Assembly (NCBI GenBank): GCA_035533295.1
Contig: DATLUA010000002.1
Span: 1 to 64,000 of the forward strand
DNA: 64,000 nt
From: JAGWJU01 sp035533295
Lineage (GTDB): Bacteria; Elusimicrobiota; Elusimicrobia; UBA1565; UBA9628
Direction: 5' to 3'
Shown one piece after another: positions 1-7,861 of this stretch (the first letter of the stretch is position 1; each line of letters opens with the position of its first letter). The translations under genes and the position numbers were made by a program. The notes beneath the pieces are model-generated. The model saw only the letters and a program-made list of their open reading frames with translations. It was not told the DNA's origin and ran no database searches.

Positions 1-47
1 CGGTAGATGAACTCTCGTTCTTCCGCCGTCACGCGCTTGTAAGCCAT
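1..47 (-). CDS. IS30-like transposase, N-terminal fragment (cut by window edge)
   Basis: Only the first 15 complete codons are visible: MAYKRVTAEEREFIY, followed by Arg. This matches the start of IS30-type transposases, which open with a short helix-turn-helix-like block of the form 'YxxLTxEERxxIY'. The ATG at 45-47 is preceded on the minus strand by an AGGAG ribosome-binding site six bases upstream (about 54-58), which fixes the start. The catalytic DDE domain lies outside the window. In this family the enzyme cuts and joins the ends of its own element. Confidence 0.65.
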   Translation of the reverse strand, partial: MAYKRVTAEEREFIY

Positions 48-90
48 CTCGTTCTCCTCGTGTCATCCAACACGAAGAATACAGCTTACC

Positions 91-107
91 GCGTGAGAGT
101 CTCACGC
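91..107. repeat. Perfect 8+1+8 palindrome in the IS leader
   Basis: GCGTGAGA and TCTCACGC are exact inverted arms around one base. A second stem (TCGTGT/ACACGA, 58-75) sits between this palindrome and the transposase ribosome-binding site. Both lie between the IS tip and the gene, where other insertion sequences fold RNA to block translation of read-through transcripts. That role is inference. Confidence 0.5.
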
Positions 108-268
108 TACGAGTGTTGCACTAGCCGGTGGAACGCGGGACACCTAATGGGCAAAGAATCGCGACAAAAAAACAATGATCCAGACTTGGCCATCAGCTTC
201 CATGGGGAGAATTATAGCCCCAGACAATTAGCCGTGCAAGTGTGCCGGCCTTACCTATTTGTTCTTTA

Positions 269-889
269 CTAGCGCCGGCGCGCGCGGAAGAACTCGACCA
301 TGCCGGGCAAAATCGAGAGGAAGACCACGACCACGATGACCAGGTGGATTTTTTTCTCAATGTCGGGGACCAGCGCGGCCAGGGAGTATCCCGCGAGCAC
401 GAGGCCGCACACCCAGGCCACGGCCCCGGCCATGGTGTAGAGGAGAAATGACGCGTAGCCCATCTCTCCAATGCCGGCCACCAGCGGCGCGAAGGTGCGC
501 ACGATGGGCACGAAGCGCGCCAAAAAAATCGTCTTGGCGCCGTACTTGGCGTAAAATTCGTGAGTCATCACCAGATGCCGCTTCTTAAAGAACAGCGAAT
601 CGGTCCAGTTCATCATAGAATGCTCCAGCCGCAGCCCTAGGAAATACCCGGTCTGATTTCCCAGAATCGCCGCGAGGCACGGCAGCGCCAGGAGCCACGC
701 CAGGGATAATTCCTGCGCGCGCGCGAAAATTCCCGCGACGACCAGGAGCGAGTCGCCGGGCAGGAAAAAACCGAAGAAAAGCCCGGTTTCCGCGAAGATG
801 ACGAAGGTCACCAGCCACAGCCCGCCCCACGCGATGAGCCCGTGGACGTTATAAAGGAAGTGAAAAGCTTCTTTCGCCCAGATGATCAA
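269..889 (-). CDS. DedA-family inner-membrane protein
   Basis: This is a DedA/SNARE-associated-type membrane protein of about 206 residues, the usual family length. The family is linked to lipid-carrier (undecaprenyl phosphate) recycling and envelope homeostasis. Visible hallmarks are the early segment with 'ETGLFFGFFLPGDSLL', the family's ExG...PGE/D loop, a central segment with 'FLARFVPIVRTFAPLVAGI' (the conserved R-F-P-x-x-R motif), and two further hydrophobic segments before a basic C-terminus. I use the TTG at 887-889 because it overlaps the stop codon of the upstream transporter gene (TTGA) and gives the right length. Reading further upstream gives Arg-rich, non-membrane sequence that is a shadow of the transporter gene. 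It is the last gene of the permease/transporter operon. Confidence 0.8.
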   Translation of the reverse strand: MIIWAKEAFHFLYNVHGLIAWGGLWLVTFVIFAETGLFFGFFLPGDSLLVVAGIFARAQELSLAWLLALPCLAAILGNQTGYFLGLRLEHSMMNWTDSLFFKKRHLVMTHEFYAKYGAKTIFLARFVPIVRTFAPLVAGIGEMGYASFLLYTMAGAVAWVCGLVLAGYSLAALVPDIEKKIHLVIVVVVFLSILPGMVEFFRARRR

Positions 890-2154
890 TGGATGAGGAC
901 CCCGGTCACGGCCGCGGTCAAGAGGTTGGCGAGAGCCCCTCCGATGAGCGCGTAGACGCCCAGGCGGGCTAGGTCCTTGCGTCGCCCGGGAGCCAGAACG
1001 CTGATGCCTCCGATTTGGATGCCGATGGAGGAGATGTTCGAAAATCCGCAGAGCATGTGGGCGATGAGCACGTAGGAGCGGTAGGAAAGCTGCTGGGCCG
1101 CGTGCGCGGCGGCGTACTTCATCATGTAGGTATAGGCCACGAACTCGTTCAAGGCGGTCTTCTCGCCGAGCAGGTAGCCCGCGGTCGCGCAGTCCCGCCA
1201 GGGAACTCCCACGATCCAAGCCACGGGCGCGAACATCCAGCCGAAAATCTGTTCAAGGCCTATGTCCGGACGGTGGAAAAGCCCGAAGAAAGCGTGCAGC
1301 CCCCAGTTGACCATGGCCAGGAGCGAGATAAACGCGATGAGCATGGCCGCGACGTTGATGGCCAGGTGCATGCCGATCTCGGCGCCGCTCGACGCCGCCT
1401 CGATGACGTTCGACGATTCGTCGTGGTATTCTATTTGCATCGCGCCGCCGGTCTTGGGCGCGCCGGTCTCGGGAATCATCATCTTGGAGATGACCAGCGC
1501 CGCGGGCGCGGCCATGACGTTGGCGGCCAACAAATGCCCGGCGATGTCCGGGAAATAGGGCTTGAGCATGTCCACGTAGACCACCATCACGCCGCCCGCG
1601 ATCATGGACATGCCCGCCACCATCACGCAGAGAAGCTCCGATTCAGTCATCTCCTCCAGATGCGGCTTGACCAAGAGCGGCGCCTCGGTCTGCCCCATGC
1701 CGAACATGTTGCCCGCGGCGTTTAAGGTCTCCGCGCCCGAGGTTCGGCAGGTATGGCGCATGATTTTGGCGCAGAACATCACCACCGGCTGGAGCAGGCC
1801 CAAATAATAAAGCGCGGACATGAGCGAGGCCAGAAACACCACCGAGGTCAGCGCCTGAAAGGCGAAGAAAAATCCCAGGGAGCCGGGCTGGCCCGGCGGG
1901 ATGCCCAGGGCGCCGAAGACGAACTTGGCGCCTTCAACCTGGAAGCCGATGAGCGCGGTCACCAGGCCGTTGACCGAGGCAAAAAACCAGCGGCCCGGCG
2001 GAGTCTTCAAGACCAAGAGCGCGAAGATGAACTGCAGCGCCGTGCCCCAGAATACCGTGCGCCAATTGACGGATCTTTTGTGGCGGCAGAAAAGCCAGGC
2101 CACGAAGAGCACGAAGGCGACGCCGAAGAGGCTGGTGAGCTGGCTTAAATCCAT
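886..2154 (-). CDS. nupC: Concentrative nucleoside transporter (NupC/CNT family)
   Basis: This is a cation-coupled nucleoside importer of the CNT family in the inner membrane, about 422 residues, with many hydrophobic helices. The C-terminal signature 'CGFSNISSIGIQIGG' is the classic CNT motif (GFxNxSSIGI). Earlier 'GMGQTEAPLLVKP' matches the family's conserved G-Q-T-E-A/S segment that forms part of the nucleoside-binding site. I start at the ATG at 2152-2154 (MDLSQL), because the 10 codons before it contain no membrane-like sequence. It lies 54 bases downstream of a nucleobase permease on the same strand, so the two probably form a purine/pyrimidine salvage operon. The stop overlaps the start of the DedA gene. 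Confidence 0.88.
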   Translation of the reverse strand: MDLSQLTSLFGVAFVLFVAWLFCRHKRSVNWRTVFWGTALQFIFALLVLKTPPGRWFFASVNGLVTALIGFQVEGAKFVFGALGIPPGQPGSLGFFFAFQALTSVVFLASLMSALYYLGLLQPVVMFCAKIMRHTCRTSGAETLNAAGNMFGMGQTEAPLLVKPHLEEMTESELLCVMVAGMSMIAGGVMVVYVDMLKPYFPDIAGHLLAANVMAAPAALVISKMMIPETGAPKTGGAMQIEYHDESSNVIEAASSGAEIGMHLAINVAAMLIAFISLLAMVNWGLHAFFGLFHRPDIGLEQIFGWMFAPVAWIVGVPWRDCATAGYLLGEKTALNEFVAYTYMMKYAAAHAAQQLSYRSYVLIAHMLCGFSNISSIGIQIGGISVLAPGRRKDLARLGVYALIGGALANLLTAAVTGVLIH

Positions 2155-2158
2155 GAGC

Positions 2159-2174
2159 CTACCGGGCCCGGTAG
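2159..2174. repeat. 16-bp perfect palindrome just before the nupC start
   Basis: CTACCGGGCCCGGTAG is self-complementary over 16 bases and ends four bases before the nupC ATG on the minus strand, in the short gap between permease and nupC. As RNA it would cover the TAGG that could act as ribosome-binding site. It could attenuate nupC translation relative to the permease, or it may only be a stable intercistronic hairpin. Confidence 0.55.
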
Positions 2175-2208
2175 GGCCCAGCACCTGGCGCGCTTTGCGG
2201 AAATTTGT

Positions 2209-3810
2209 TTAAGCGCCATGGTACGCCGCAGCGGGCTCCTTTTTGGCCGTCAAGGACGCGGCATAGAGCGCCAAGCCCAGAATCGCGTAGGCCGCGGCGA
2301 ATTGGTATGGAATTTGCCGGGCCAGCCCGGATAAATTCCAGGGCAGGTACATGTCCCCGTTGGGCATGGCGGAGTGGATGATGCCGAAGAACGAAAGTCC
2401 CGCCAAAACCCACAGATAGACCCCGGCGCGGCGGATTTCCTTGTCGATGAGGTGCGCGATGCACGCGCCCCAAAGCATCGCGGTCAAAATAAAGCCGTTA
2501 CCCAGCGCCACGATAATCAAAAGCTCGGGCAAGGTCTTGCCCGGCGTGGAGATGAGCTTCTGGAATGCCGCGGCGGAAACGTAGGTCGGATCGGAGAGCT
2601 TGATCTGCAGGAGCCGCGCTATGGTCGGAAAAAACGCGAAGGCCACGGCCGGCGCGTGCCGCTGCGGGCTGGCGTGGAAGGCTTGGACCACGATGTCCAG
2701 GGCCACGAAAATCAGGATGGGCGCCAGCACCGCCTGCGGGATGAGCTCCACGATGGCGCCCAAATACCCGAAGACGCCGCCCAAGCCGATGAAGAGCCCG
2801 GCCAAGAGCGTGTAGCCCGCGCGGCTGCCCATGTGCTTATAGGCCGGCTGGCCGATGTAAGGCGTCGACTGCGCCACGCCGCCGCAGACGCCCGCCACCA
2901 AGGTCGCCACGGCTTCCGTAAGCAGAATGTCGCGGGTGTTGTAGTCGTCGCCGGCCACGCGCGCGCTTTCGGTCACGTTGATGCCGCCCACGACCGTCAG
3001 GAGGCCGAAGGGAATCGCGATGGGCAGATAGCGCAGCGCGGGCCGCAAGCCCCGGATGAAATCCAGCGTGGGAATCGGGAAGCAGAGCTGGAGCCGGCTC
3101 GCGTGATAGGCCTGGGCCGCGGCGCCCGCCGGCGCCATGGCATAGTAAATCGCGGTGCCGATGAGCACCGCGGCCAAAACGCCGGGGAATTTGGCGGGCA
3201 GTTTCAAGTGAGCGATGAGCGCGTAGACGATGATGCCCAGAGAAATCAACCCCACGACCGGCATGCTGAAGATGTCGACCAAGGGGATAAAGCCGATGAG
3301 CGCCAAGCCGATGCCGGCCAGCGAGCCCAAAAGCCCCGCCTCCGGGACGACCTTCTGCACCCACGGCCCGAAAAACGAGAAGGCGACCTTGAAGAGCCCG
3401 ATGAAAATCATGGTCGCCATGCCGATGTACCAGGTCTCGATGGCCGCCTGGTGCACGGGCATCCCGCTCTGCTTCATGGCCAAAAAGCAGGGGCCCAGCA
3501 CCGCCAAGGCCAAGCCGATGGTGGACGGAGCGTCCAGGCCCAGCGGCATGGCGGTCACGTTGTGGTTTTTGGTTTTTTTGGCCAAGCGCACGGCCATCCA
3601 GGTGTAGACCAAGTCGCCGAAGAGGACCCCCATGGCCGTGCCCGGGAACATCTTGGTGTAGACCACGTCGGCGGGAAAGCCGAAGGCGTAAATCAGGATG
3701 CCGGCCAGAAACGACAGGAGGGTCAAATTGTCCGAGATGAGGCCGAAAAACCCGTTGATGTCGCCCAGGACGAACCAGCGGTACTGGAATTTTTCGTGCT
3801 CTTGGCTCAT
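2209..3810 (-). CDS. Nucleobase permease-like membrane protein (NCS2/AzgA-like)
   Basis: The predicted protein has 533 residues with about 12-14 hydrophobic segments and resembles xanthine/uracil/adenine-type permeases. The N-terminal block 'YRWFVLGDINGFFGLISDNL' and the following 'NVTAMPLGLDAPSTIGLAL' match the NCS2-type region in which a conserved N-x-x-x-x-P-L-G stretch precedes the substrate site. The half-helix Gly/Pro-rich segment 'PYIGQPAYKHMGSRAGY' is also typical. The substrate is not deducible; nucleobase import is suggested by family and by the adjacent nucleoside transporter. The ATG at 3808-3810 is chosen because upstream codons are not membrane-like and an extended -10 (TGGTATAAT) lies 16 bases upstream, giving a very short 5' leader. 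It is the first gene of the operon with nupC and the DedA gene. Confidence 0.75.
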   Translation of the reverse strand: MSQEHEKFQYRWFVLGDINGFFGLISDNLTLLSFLAGILIYAFGFPADVVYTKMFPGTAMGVLFGDLVYTWMAVRLAKKTKNHNVTAMPLGLDAPSTIGLALAVLGPCFLAMKQSGMPVHQAAIETWYIGMATMIFIGLFKVAFSFFGPWVQKVVPEAGLLGSLAGIGLALIGFIPLVDIFSMPVVGLISLGIIVYALIAHLKLPAKFPGVLAAVLIGTAIYYAMAPAGAAAQAYHASRLQLCFPIPTLDFIRGLRPALRYLPIAIPFGLLTVVGGINVTESARVAGDDYNTRDILLTEAVATLVAGVCGGVAQSTPYIGQPAYKHMGSRAGYTLLAGLFIGLGGVFGYLGAIVELIPQAVLAPILIFVALDIVVQAFHASPQRHAPAVAFAFFPTIARLLQIKLSDPTYVSAAAFQKLISTPGKTLPELLIIVALGNGFILTAMLWGACIAHLIDKEIRRAGVYLWVLAGLSFFGIIHSAMPNGDMYLPWNLSGLARQIPYQFAAAYAILGLALYAASLTAKKEPAAAYHGA

Positions 3811-3826
3811 GAATAAACCAGGGAGC

Positions 3827-3835
3827 ATTATACCA
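3827..3835 (-). promoter_or_regulatory. Extended -10 promoter of the permease operon
   Basis: On the minus strand TGGTATAAT (extended -10 plus consensus hexamer at 3827-3832) lies 16 bases before the permease ATG. No good -35 is visible, as is usual for extended -10 promoters. The predicted leader is only about 9 nt, and no ribosome-binding site is seen. Confidence 0.6.
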
Positions 3836-4012
3836 GAATGCCGGGCGCGCGATAACGCGGCCGCATCCTGCGCGAAACCTGAAGTCCCATTGAGAGGCAG
3901 GCCAAAAGTCCGCGGATAAGCGGGCCGCACAGCCCATGCGGCCGCGAGCCGTTTAGAATATAGTCTGATGGCGCCAATTTGTAAACGCCGCCTTACCGGG
4001 GGTCTAAATTCC

Positions 4013-4276
4013 ATGAAAAATACAAAGCAGCTTCTCTCCGCCGCGCGCATGGGCATGGATTTCTACTCCTATATGACGCTGGACGACGGCGTCGGCTATA
4101 TAGAGATCAGAACAAAGAGCGTCCAAGACGCCGCAAAAATCGCGAGGGACTTGGCGGCGATTCCGGAGGTCTCGGGCGTTTTCGTCAATCCGGCCGTTTT
4201 AAACGGAATCAAGGAAGAATCATCTTCCGCCAAGAATTCATCCAAAAAGACTCCGCGCGGATCGGCGGCGCTTTGA
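4013..4276 (+). CDS. Small protein of unknown function
   Basis: I do not recognise this 87-residue protein. It has a compact N-terminal part ('GMDFYSYMTLDDGVGYIEIR', then an Ala/Lys helix and 'IPEVSGVFVNPAVLNG'), which could fold as a small alpha/beta domain, followed by a Ser/Lys-rich tail. The ATG at 4013 has GGGGG-rich sequence ten bases upstream that could pair with 16S rRNA. An in-frame ATG at 3968 exists, but it sits only three bases after a possible -10 (TATAGT, 3959-3964). The gene is divergent from the permease operon and precedes the epimerase gene by 84 bases. Confidence 0.5.
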   Translation: MKNTKQLLSAARMGMDFYSYMTLDDGVGYIEIRTKSVQDAAKIARDLAAIPEVSGVFVNPAVLNGIKEESSSAKNSSKKTPRGSAAL

Positions 4277-4360
4277 CCCCAATGCTCGCGAGCGCCGGCC
4301 GGCTCCGGATTGGATTTTTTTCCGCCCGCCGCGATTTTTGCTATGGTTAGAGCGAACCCC

Positions 4361-4753
4361 ATGAGGCTCGACCACGTCGGCATCGCGGTTTCATCCATCG
4401 CGGAGACCCTCCCGTTTTACAAGGAGAAGCTCGGCTTGGCGCTCAAGCACGAGGAAAGCGTTCTATCGCAAAACGTCCGGGTCGTTTTTCTGGAAGCCGG
4501 CGAATCCTCCATCGAACTTCTGGAGCCCACCGGCGATGGCGCCGTCGCCAAGTTCTTGAAGGAACGCGGGCCCGGCCTGCATCACGTGGCCTTTTCCGCC
4601 CCGGACATCCGCGCGGAGATGGAGCGCCTGTCCCGCGCGGGCGCGCCGCCGCTGGAAAAAGAGCCGCGCCTGGGCAGCCGGGGGCGCCGGGTCTGCTTCC
4701 TGCACCCCAAGCACTCGAAAGGGACCTTAGTGGAGCTCGTGGGAAATGGCTGA
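4361..4753 (+). CDS. mce: Methylmalonyl-CoA epimerase
   Basis: This glyoxalase/VOC-fold protein of 130 residues interconverts (S)- and (R)-methylmalonyl-CoA, a step required for mutase-dependent propionyl-CoA metabolism. Family signatures are visible: the N-terminal 'LDHVGIAV' strand with the metal-binding His, the conserved 'GLHHVAF' in the second half with another metal His, 'SSIELLEP' with a metal Glu, and 'KGTLVELV' carrying the last Glu. Length is typical. The ATG at 4361 gives the standard N-terminus (MRLDHVG). The TGCTATGGT sequence 13 bases upstream could be an extended -10 giving a short leader. The gene overlaps the following carboxyltransferase by 8 bases, so they are co-translated. 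Mutase genes lie near 16-21 kb. Confidence 0.9.
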   Translation: MRLDHVGIAVSSIAETLPFYKEKLGLALKHEESVLSQNVRVVFLEAGESSIELLEPTGDGAVAKFLKERGPGLHHVAFSAPDIRAEMERLSRAGAPPLEKEPRLGSRGRRVCFLHPKHSKGTLVELVGNG

Positions 4754-6314
4754 TCCCGCGAAGCCGCCGGTTTCGCCCAAGACCCAGGACCTGCTTAAGC
4801 GCCGGGAAAAAGCCGAGGCCGGCGGCGGGCCGGAAAGGGCCAAGGCTCAGCACCAGCGCGGCAAGCTCCTGGCCCGCGAGCGCATTGATCTGCTCCTGGA
4901 CGAGGACAGCTTCGAGGAGATCGATTTATTGGCGGGCAAGAACCGCCCGGAACTCGGCCCCGAGGACGGCGAGGCGCCGGCCGACGGCGTGGTGGCCGGC
5001 CACGGAAAAATCAACGGCCGCGGCGTGTGCGTCTTCGCGCAGGACTTCACCGTGGCCGGAGGCTCGCTGGGCCTGGCCCACGCGCGAAAAATCTGCAAGC
5101 TGCTTGATTTGGCGATGGAGGCCGGCGTTCCGGTCGTGGGCCTGTGCGACTCGGGCGGCGCGCGCATCCAGGAAGGCGTCGACGCGCTCGGAGGCTACGC
5201 GGAGATTTTCCACCGCAACGTCCGGGCCTCGGGCGTGGTGCCCCAGATTTCCGTGATCCTGGGCCCCTGCGCCGGCGGCGCGGTCTATTCCCCGGCCCTG
5301 ACCGATTTCGTGTTCATGGTCGAAGGCACCGGCCATATGTTCATCACGGGACCGGAGGTCGTGCGCTCGGCCACCGGCGAGCAGTGCGACTTCGAGACCT
5401 TGGGCGGCGCCCGGACCCACAGCGAAAAATCCGGCGTGTGCCACTTCCGCGCGGCCAGCGAGCAGGACTGCTTTCGGCAAATCCGCGAGCTGCTGGACTA
5501 CCTGCCCTCCAACTGGAAGCAGCCGGCGCCCTCGGTCATGCTCTCGGACGATGCGGCGCGGACCAGCGCCTTATTGGATTCCATCTCGAACGCGGACTCA
5601 AAGAAGCCCTACGACATCAAGGAAGTCATCGGGGAAATCGCCGACGGCCACCGTTTCTTCGAAGTCCACCGCGACTTCGCGAAGAACATCGTCGCGGGCT
5701 TCGTCCGCCTAGGCGGGGAAAGCGTCGGCGTGGTGGCGAACAATCCAGCGGTCCTTTCCGGCGCCTTGGACATCGACGCCAGCGAAAAAGCCGGACGCTT
5801 CGTGCGCTTCTGCGACGCCTTCGGCATCCCGCTCCTGACTTTGGTCGACGTGCCCGGCTACTGGCCGGGCCTGGCCCAGGAGCACGGCGGCATCATCCGC
5901 AAGGGCGCCAAGCTGCTCTACGCCTACGCGGAGGCCACCGTCCCCAAGATCACCGTCATCCTGCGCAAAGCCTACGGCGGCGCCTACGACGTGATGAGCT
6001 CCAAGCACATCCGCGGCGACGTCAACTACGCCTGGCCGGGCGCGGAAATCGCCGTCATGGGCGCGGCCGGCGCGGTGGAAATCATTTACCGACGGGAAAT
6101 CGCCGCGGCCGCCGACCCCGAGGCCAAGCGCAAGGAACTCATCCAAGGCTACGTCGAGCGCTTCGCCTCGCCCTACCAGGCCGCCAAGCGCGGCTACATC
6201 GACGAGATCATCGAGGCGGCCCAGACCCGGCGCAAGGTCGTCGCCGCGCTGCGTTTCTTGAAGAGCAAGGCCGCGCAGGCTCCCGCCAAAAAGCACGGCA
6301 ACATCCCGCTCTAA
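4746..6314 (+). CDS. mmdA: Acyl-CoA carboxylase/decarboxylase carboxyltransferase subunit (methylmalonyl-/propionyl-CoA type)
   Basis: The 522-residue protein is a biotin-dependent carboxyltransferase of the propionyl-CoA carboxylase beta / methylmalonyl-CoA decarboxylase alpha / transcarboxylase 12S family, with the usual length. The N-terminal crotonase-like half contains 'CDSGGARIQEGV' and 'GPCAGGAVYSPALTDF', forming the acyl-CoA oxyanion site. The C-terminal half has 'VDVPGYWPGLAQEHGGIIRKGAKLLYAYAE' in two conserved blocks and 'RKAYGGAYDVM', the biotin-binding half. It overlaps the epimerase gene by 8 bases, which points to methylmalonyl-CoA as product or substrate. The biotin-carrier and carboxylase or decarboxylase partner subunits are not in this window, so direction (carboxylation or decarboxylation) is unresolved. 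Confidence 0.88.
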   Translation: MADPAKPPVSPKTQDLLKRREKAEAGGGPERAKAQHQRGKLLARERIDLLLDEDSFEEIDLLAGKNRPELGPEDGEAPADGVVAGHGKINGRGVCVFAQDFTVAGGSLGLAHARKICKLLDLAMEAGVPVVGLCDSGGARIQEGVDALGGYAEIFHRNVRASGVVPQISVILGPCAGGAVYSPALTDFVFMVEGTGHMFITGPEVVRSATGEQCDFETLGGARTHSEKSGVCHFRAASEQDCFRQIRELLDYLPSNWKQPAPSVMLSDDAARTSALLDSISNADSKKPYDIKEVIGEIADGHRFFEVHRDFAKNIVAGFVRLGGESVGVVANNPAVLSGALDIDASEKAGRFVRFCDAFGIPLLTLVDVPGYWPGLAQEHGGIIRKGAKLLYAYAEATVPKITVILRKAYGGAYDVMSSKHIRGDVNYAWPGAEIAVMGAAGAVEIIYRREIAAAADPEAKRKELIQGYVERFASPYQAAKRGYIDEIIEAAQTRRKVVAALRFLKSKAAQAPAKKHGNIPL

Positions 6315-6808
6315 GAACCATCTCCGTTCCGGTTCGGAGACGGACGACTTCCCGGAGAATTTGGCTCGGCGGGAGAAGAACCCGGGCTTTGGCGCGGCCC
6401 CGATTGGATGGGGGTCCCTGAGCCTTTGGAATCACCGCCTTGGCCGTCTCGACCGTCCTGCGATTGATGGTTCTCGTCCGGCGCTTTCCCCCGAGACAAA
6501 TCCCCATGCGATGAACCGCCCGCTTTCCAGCCGTTTCCATCACCTCCGTTCCGATTCGGAAGGGATAAAGCCGGCACAGCGGCGGTTTGGCCCGAAGTTG
6601 CCCCGCCGGCCGGGACGCCGGCGTTGCTTTGCGCGGAAGCATCGGGCGGCGCCGGCGCGTTAGGAGTGCCTTGGGTTATGCCTGCGCCCGTGAGCGAGAA
6701 GCAGCTTCCGCCGGAGCCGCAGCCTATCGACGATTGTGCCCTTGCCGCGACGGCCGCCGCGACCAAAACAGCGGCTAAAAAAACGGCGGTTTTTATTTTC
6801 CCATTCAT
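6311..6808 (-). CDS. Secreted Gly/Ser/Pro/Asn-rich low-complexity protein
   Basis: I do not recognise this 165-residue protein. It starts with a textbook signal peptide (MNGKIKTAVFLAAVLVAAA, cleavage likely after A-R-A). A short Cys-containing stretch (CGSGGSC) follows, then a hydrophilic tail rich in Gly, Ser, Pro, Asn and Gln that is probably disordered outside the inner membrane. A near-consensus promoter (TTGACT, 17 bp, TATCCT) ends seven bases before the ATG, so the mRNA is predicted to be leaderless; no ribosome-binding site is seen. It converges on the carboxyltransferase gene with a 4-base tail overlap and is divergent from mdh. Confidence 0.65.
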   Translation of the reverse strand: MNGKIKTAVFLAAVLVAAAVAARAQSSIGCGSGGSCFSLTGAGITQGTPNAPAPPDASAQSNAGVPAGGATSGQTAAVPALSLPNRNGGDGNGWKAGGSSHGDLSRGKAPDENHQSQDGRDGQGGDSKGSGTPIQSGPRQSPGSSPAEPNSPGSRPSPNRNGDGS

Positions 6809-6815
6809 AGAAATC

Positions 6816-6844
6816 AGGATAGGCCCCCAATCCCGCGGAGTCAA
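6816..6844 (-). promoter_or_regulatory. Sigma70-type promoter for the 6311-6808 gene
   Basis: On the minus strand TTGACT (6839-6844), a 17-bp spacer and TATCCT (6816-6821) form a near-consensus promoter. The predicted start of transcription falls on or next to the A of the ATG at 6808, so the message would be leaderless. Confidence 0.75.
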
Positions 6845-6881
6845 GTAAAATTTCGGTAAAGTGGCCCCTATTATGCGGATT

Positions 6882-6890
6882 TGGTATGCT
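6882..6890 (+). promoter_or_regulatory. Extended -10 promoter for mdh
   Basis: TTGGTATGCT (hexamer TATGCT at 6885-6890, preceded by TGG) fits an extended -10 element. Unlike its divergent neighbour, the mdh transcript would have a leader of about 30 nt with a strong AAGGAGG ribosome-binding site at 6915-6921. Confidence 0.55.
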
Positions 6891-6928
6891 CTTAAATTAG
6901 GGAGATAATTCCTTAAGGAGGACACTTC

Positions 6929-7861
6929 ATGGCGCGCAAAAAAATCACGGTGGTCGGTGCCGGAAACGTCGGAGCGACTTTGGCCCAAAGGCTCGCGGAA
7001 ATGGAACTGGGCGACGTCGTCCTGGTCGACATCCCGCAGACCGAAGGCATGCCCGCCGGCAAATCCCTCGATATCATGGAGTCGGCCCCGGTCATGGGCT
7101 ACGACTCGCGCGTGACCGGCGCGACCTCCTACGAGGCCACCGCGGGCTCGGACGTCGTGATCATCACCGCGGGCGTGCCCAGGAAGCCCGGCATGAGCCG
7201 CGACGACCTCCTGAAAACCAACGCCGGCATCGTCAAGTCCGTCACGGAGCAGATCGCGCGCTACTCTCCCGAGTCCGTGCTCATCATCGTCTCCAACCCC
7301 CTGGACGCCATGTGCCTGGTGGCCTTGAGGACCTCCAAGTTTCCCAAGCACCGCGTCATCGGCATGGCCGGCGTCTTGGACTCAGCGCGCATGCGCTGCT
7401 TCATCGCCGAAGCCCTGAACGTCTCCATCGAGAACGTGCACGCCATGGTCTTGGGCGGCCACGGCGACACCATGGTCCCCCTGCCGCGCTTTTCGACCAT
7501 TTCCGGCATCCCCGTCACCGAACTCCTGCCCAAGGACAAGGTCGAGGCCATCATCAAGCGCACCCGCGACGGCGGCGCGGAAATCGTCAAGCTCTTGAAG
7601 ACCGGATCGGCATACTACGCGCCCTCGGCCTCGGCTGCGGAAATGGCGGAAGCCATCTTAAAGGACAAGAAAAAGGTCCTTCCCTGCGCGGCTTACCTCG
7701 AAGGCGAGTACGGCGTCGATGGCGTTTTCGTCGGCGTGCCGGCCAAGCTCGGCGAGCGCGGCATTGAGCAGATTATTCAGTTGAACCTCACCGTGGAGGA
7801 GCGCACCGAGCTGCTCAAGTCCGCCTCCGCGGTCAAGGAGCTTTCCGTCGCGCTCAAATAG
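6929..7861 (+). CDS. mdh: NAD-dependent malate dehydrogenase (LDH-like type)
   Basis: The 310-residue cytoplasmic enzyme interconverts malate and oxaloacetate. The N-terminal Rossmann motif is 'VVGAGNVGATLAQ', with an acidic residue after the second strand ('VLVDIP') that favours NAD over NADP. 'AGVPRKPGMSRDDLL' carries the substrate-binding Arg pair of the mobile loop in the malate-specific form. 'IVSNPLDAMCLVA' and the catalytic His in 'LGGHGDTMVPL' complete the active site. Length and motifs match the tetrameric LDH-like MDH group. The start has an AAGGAGG site 7 bases upstream. It is followed without a gap by coaX. In context it would serve the C4-acid branch linked to succinyl-CoA from methylmalonyl-CoA. 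Confidence 0.93.
   Translation: MARKKITVVGAGNVGATLAQRLAEMELGDVVLVDIPQTEGMPAGKSLDIMESAPVMGYDSRVTGATSYEATAGSDVVIITAGVPRKPGMSRDDLLKTNAGIVKSVTEQIARYSPESVLIIVSNPLDAMCLVALRTSKFPKHRVIGMAGVLDSARMRCFIAEALNVSIENVHAMVLGGHGDTMVPLPRFSTISGIPVTELLPKDKVEAIIKRTRDGGAEIVKLLKTGSAYYAPSASAAEMAEAILKDKKKVLPCAAYLEGEYGVDGVFVGVPAKLGERGIEQIIQLNLTVEERTELLKSASAVKELSVALK

Larger units (their letters stand above)
1..142 (-). mobile_element. IS30-family insertion sequence, 5' part only
   Basis: The segment holds the start of an IS30-like transposase gene reading out of the window and, about 70 bases outside it, a plausible terminal inverted repeat at 114-142. On the minus strand this repeat begins TGTCCCGCG and ends GTGCAACA. 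The TGT tip and CAACA inner end resemble the IS30 terminal repeats as I remember them. The other end and most of the transposase lie left of the window, so element length and intactness cannot be judged. The insertion boundary would be near position 142. Confidence 0.6.

Noticed and set aside
2374..3816. 480-codon open frame on the plus strand opposite the permease gene
   Set aside because: It is the antisense shadow of a GC-rich coding gene. The translation is rich in Arg, Gly, Asp, Gln and His with no domain, while the minus strand gives a clear permease with membrane helices and an upstream promoter.
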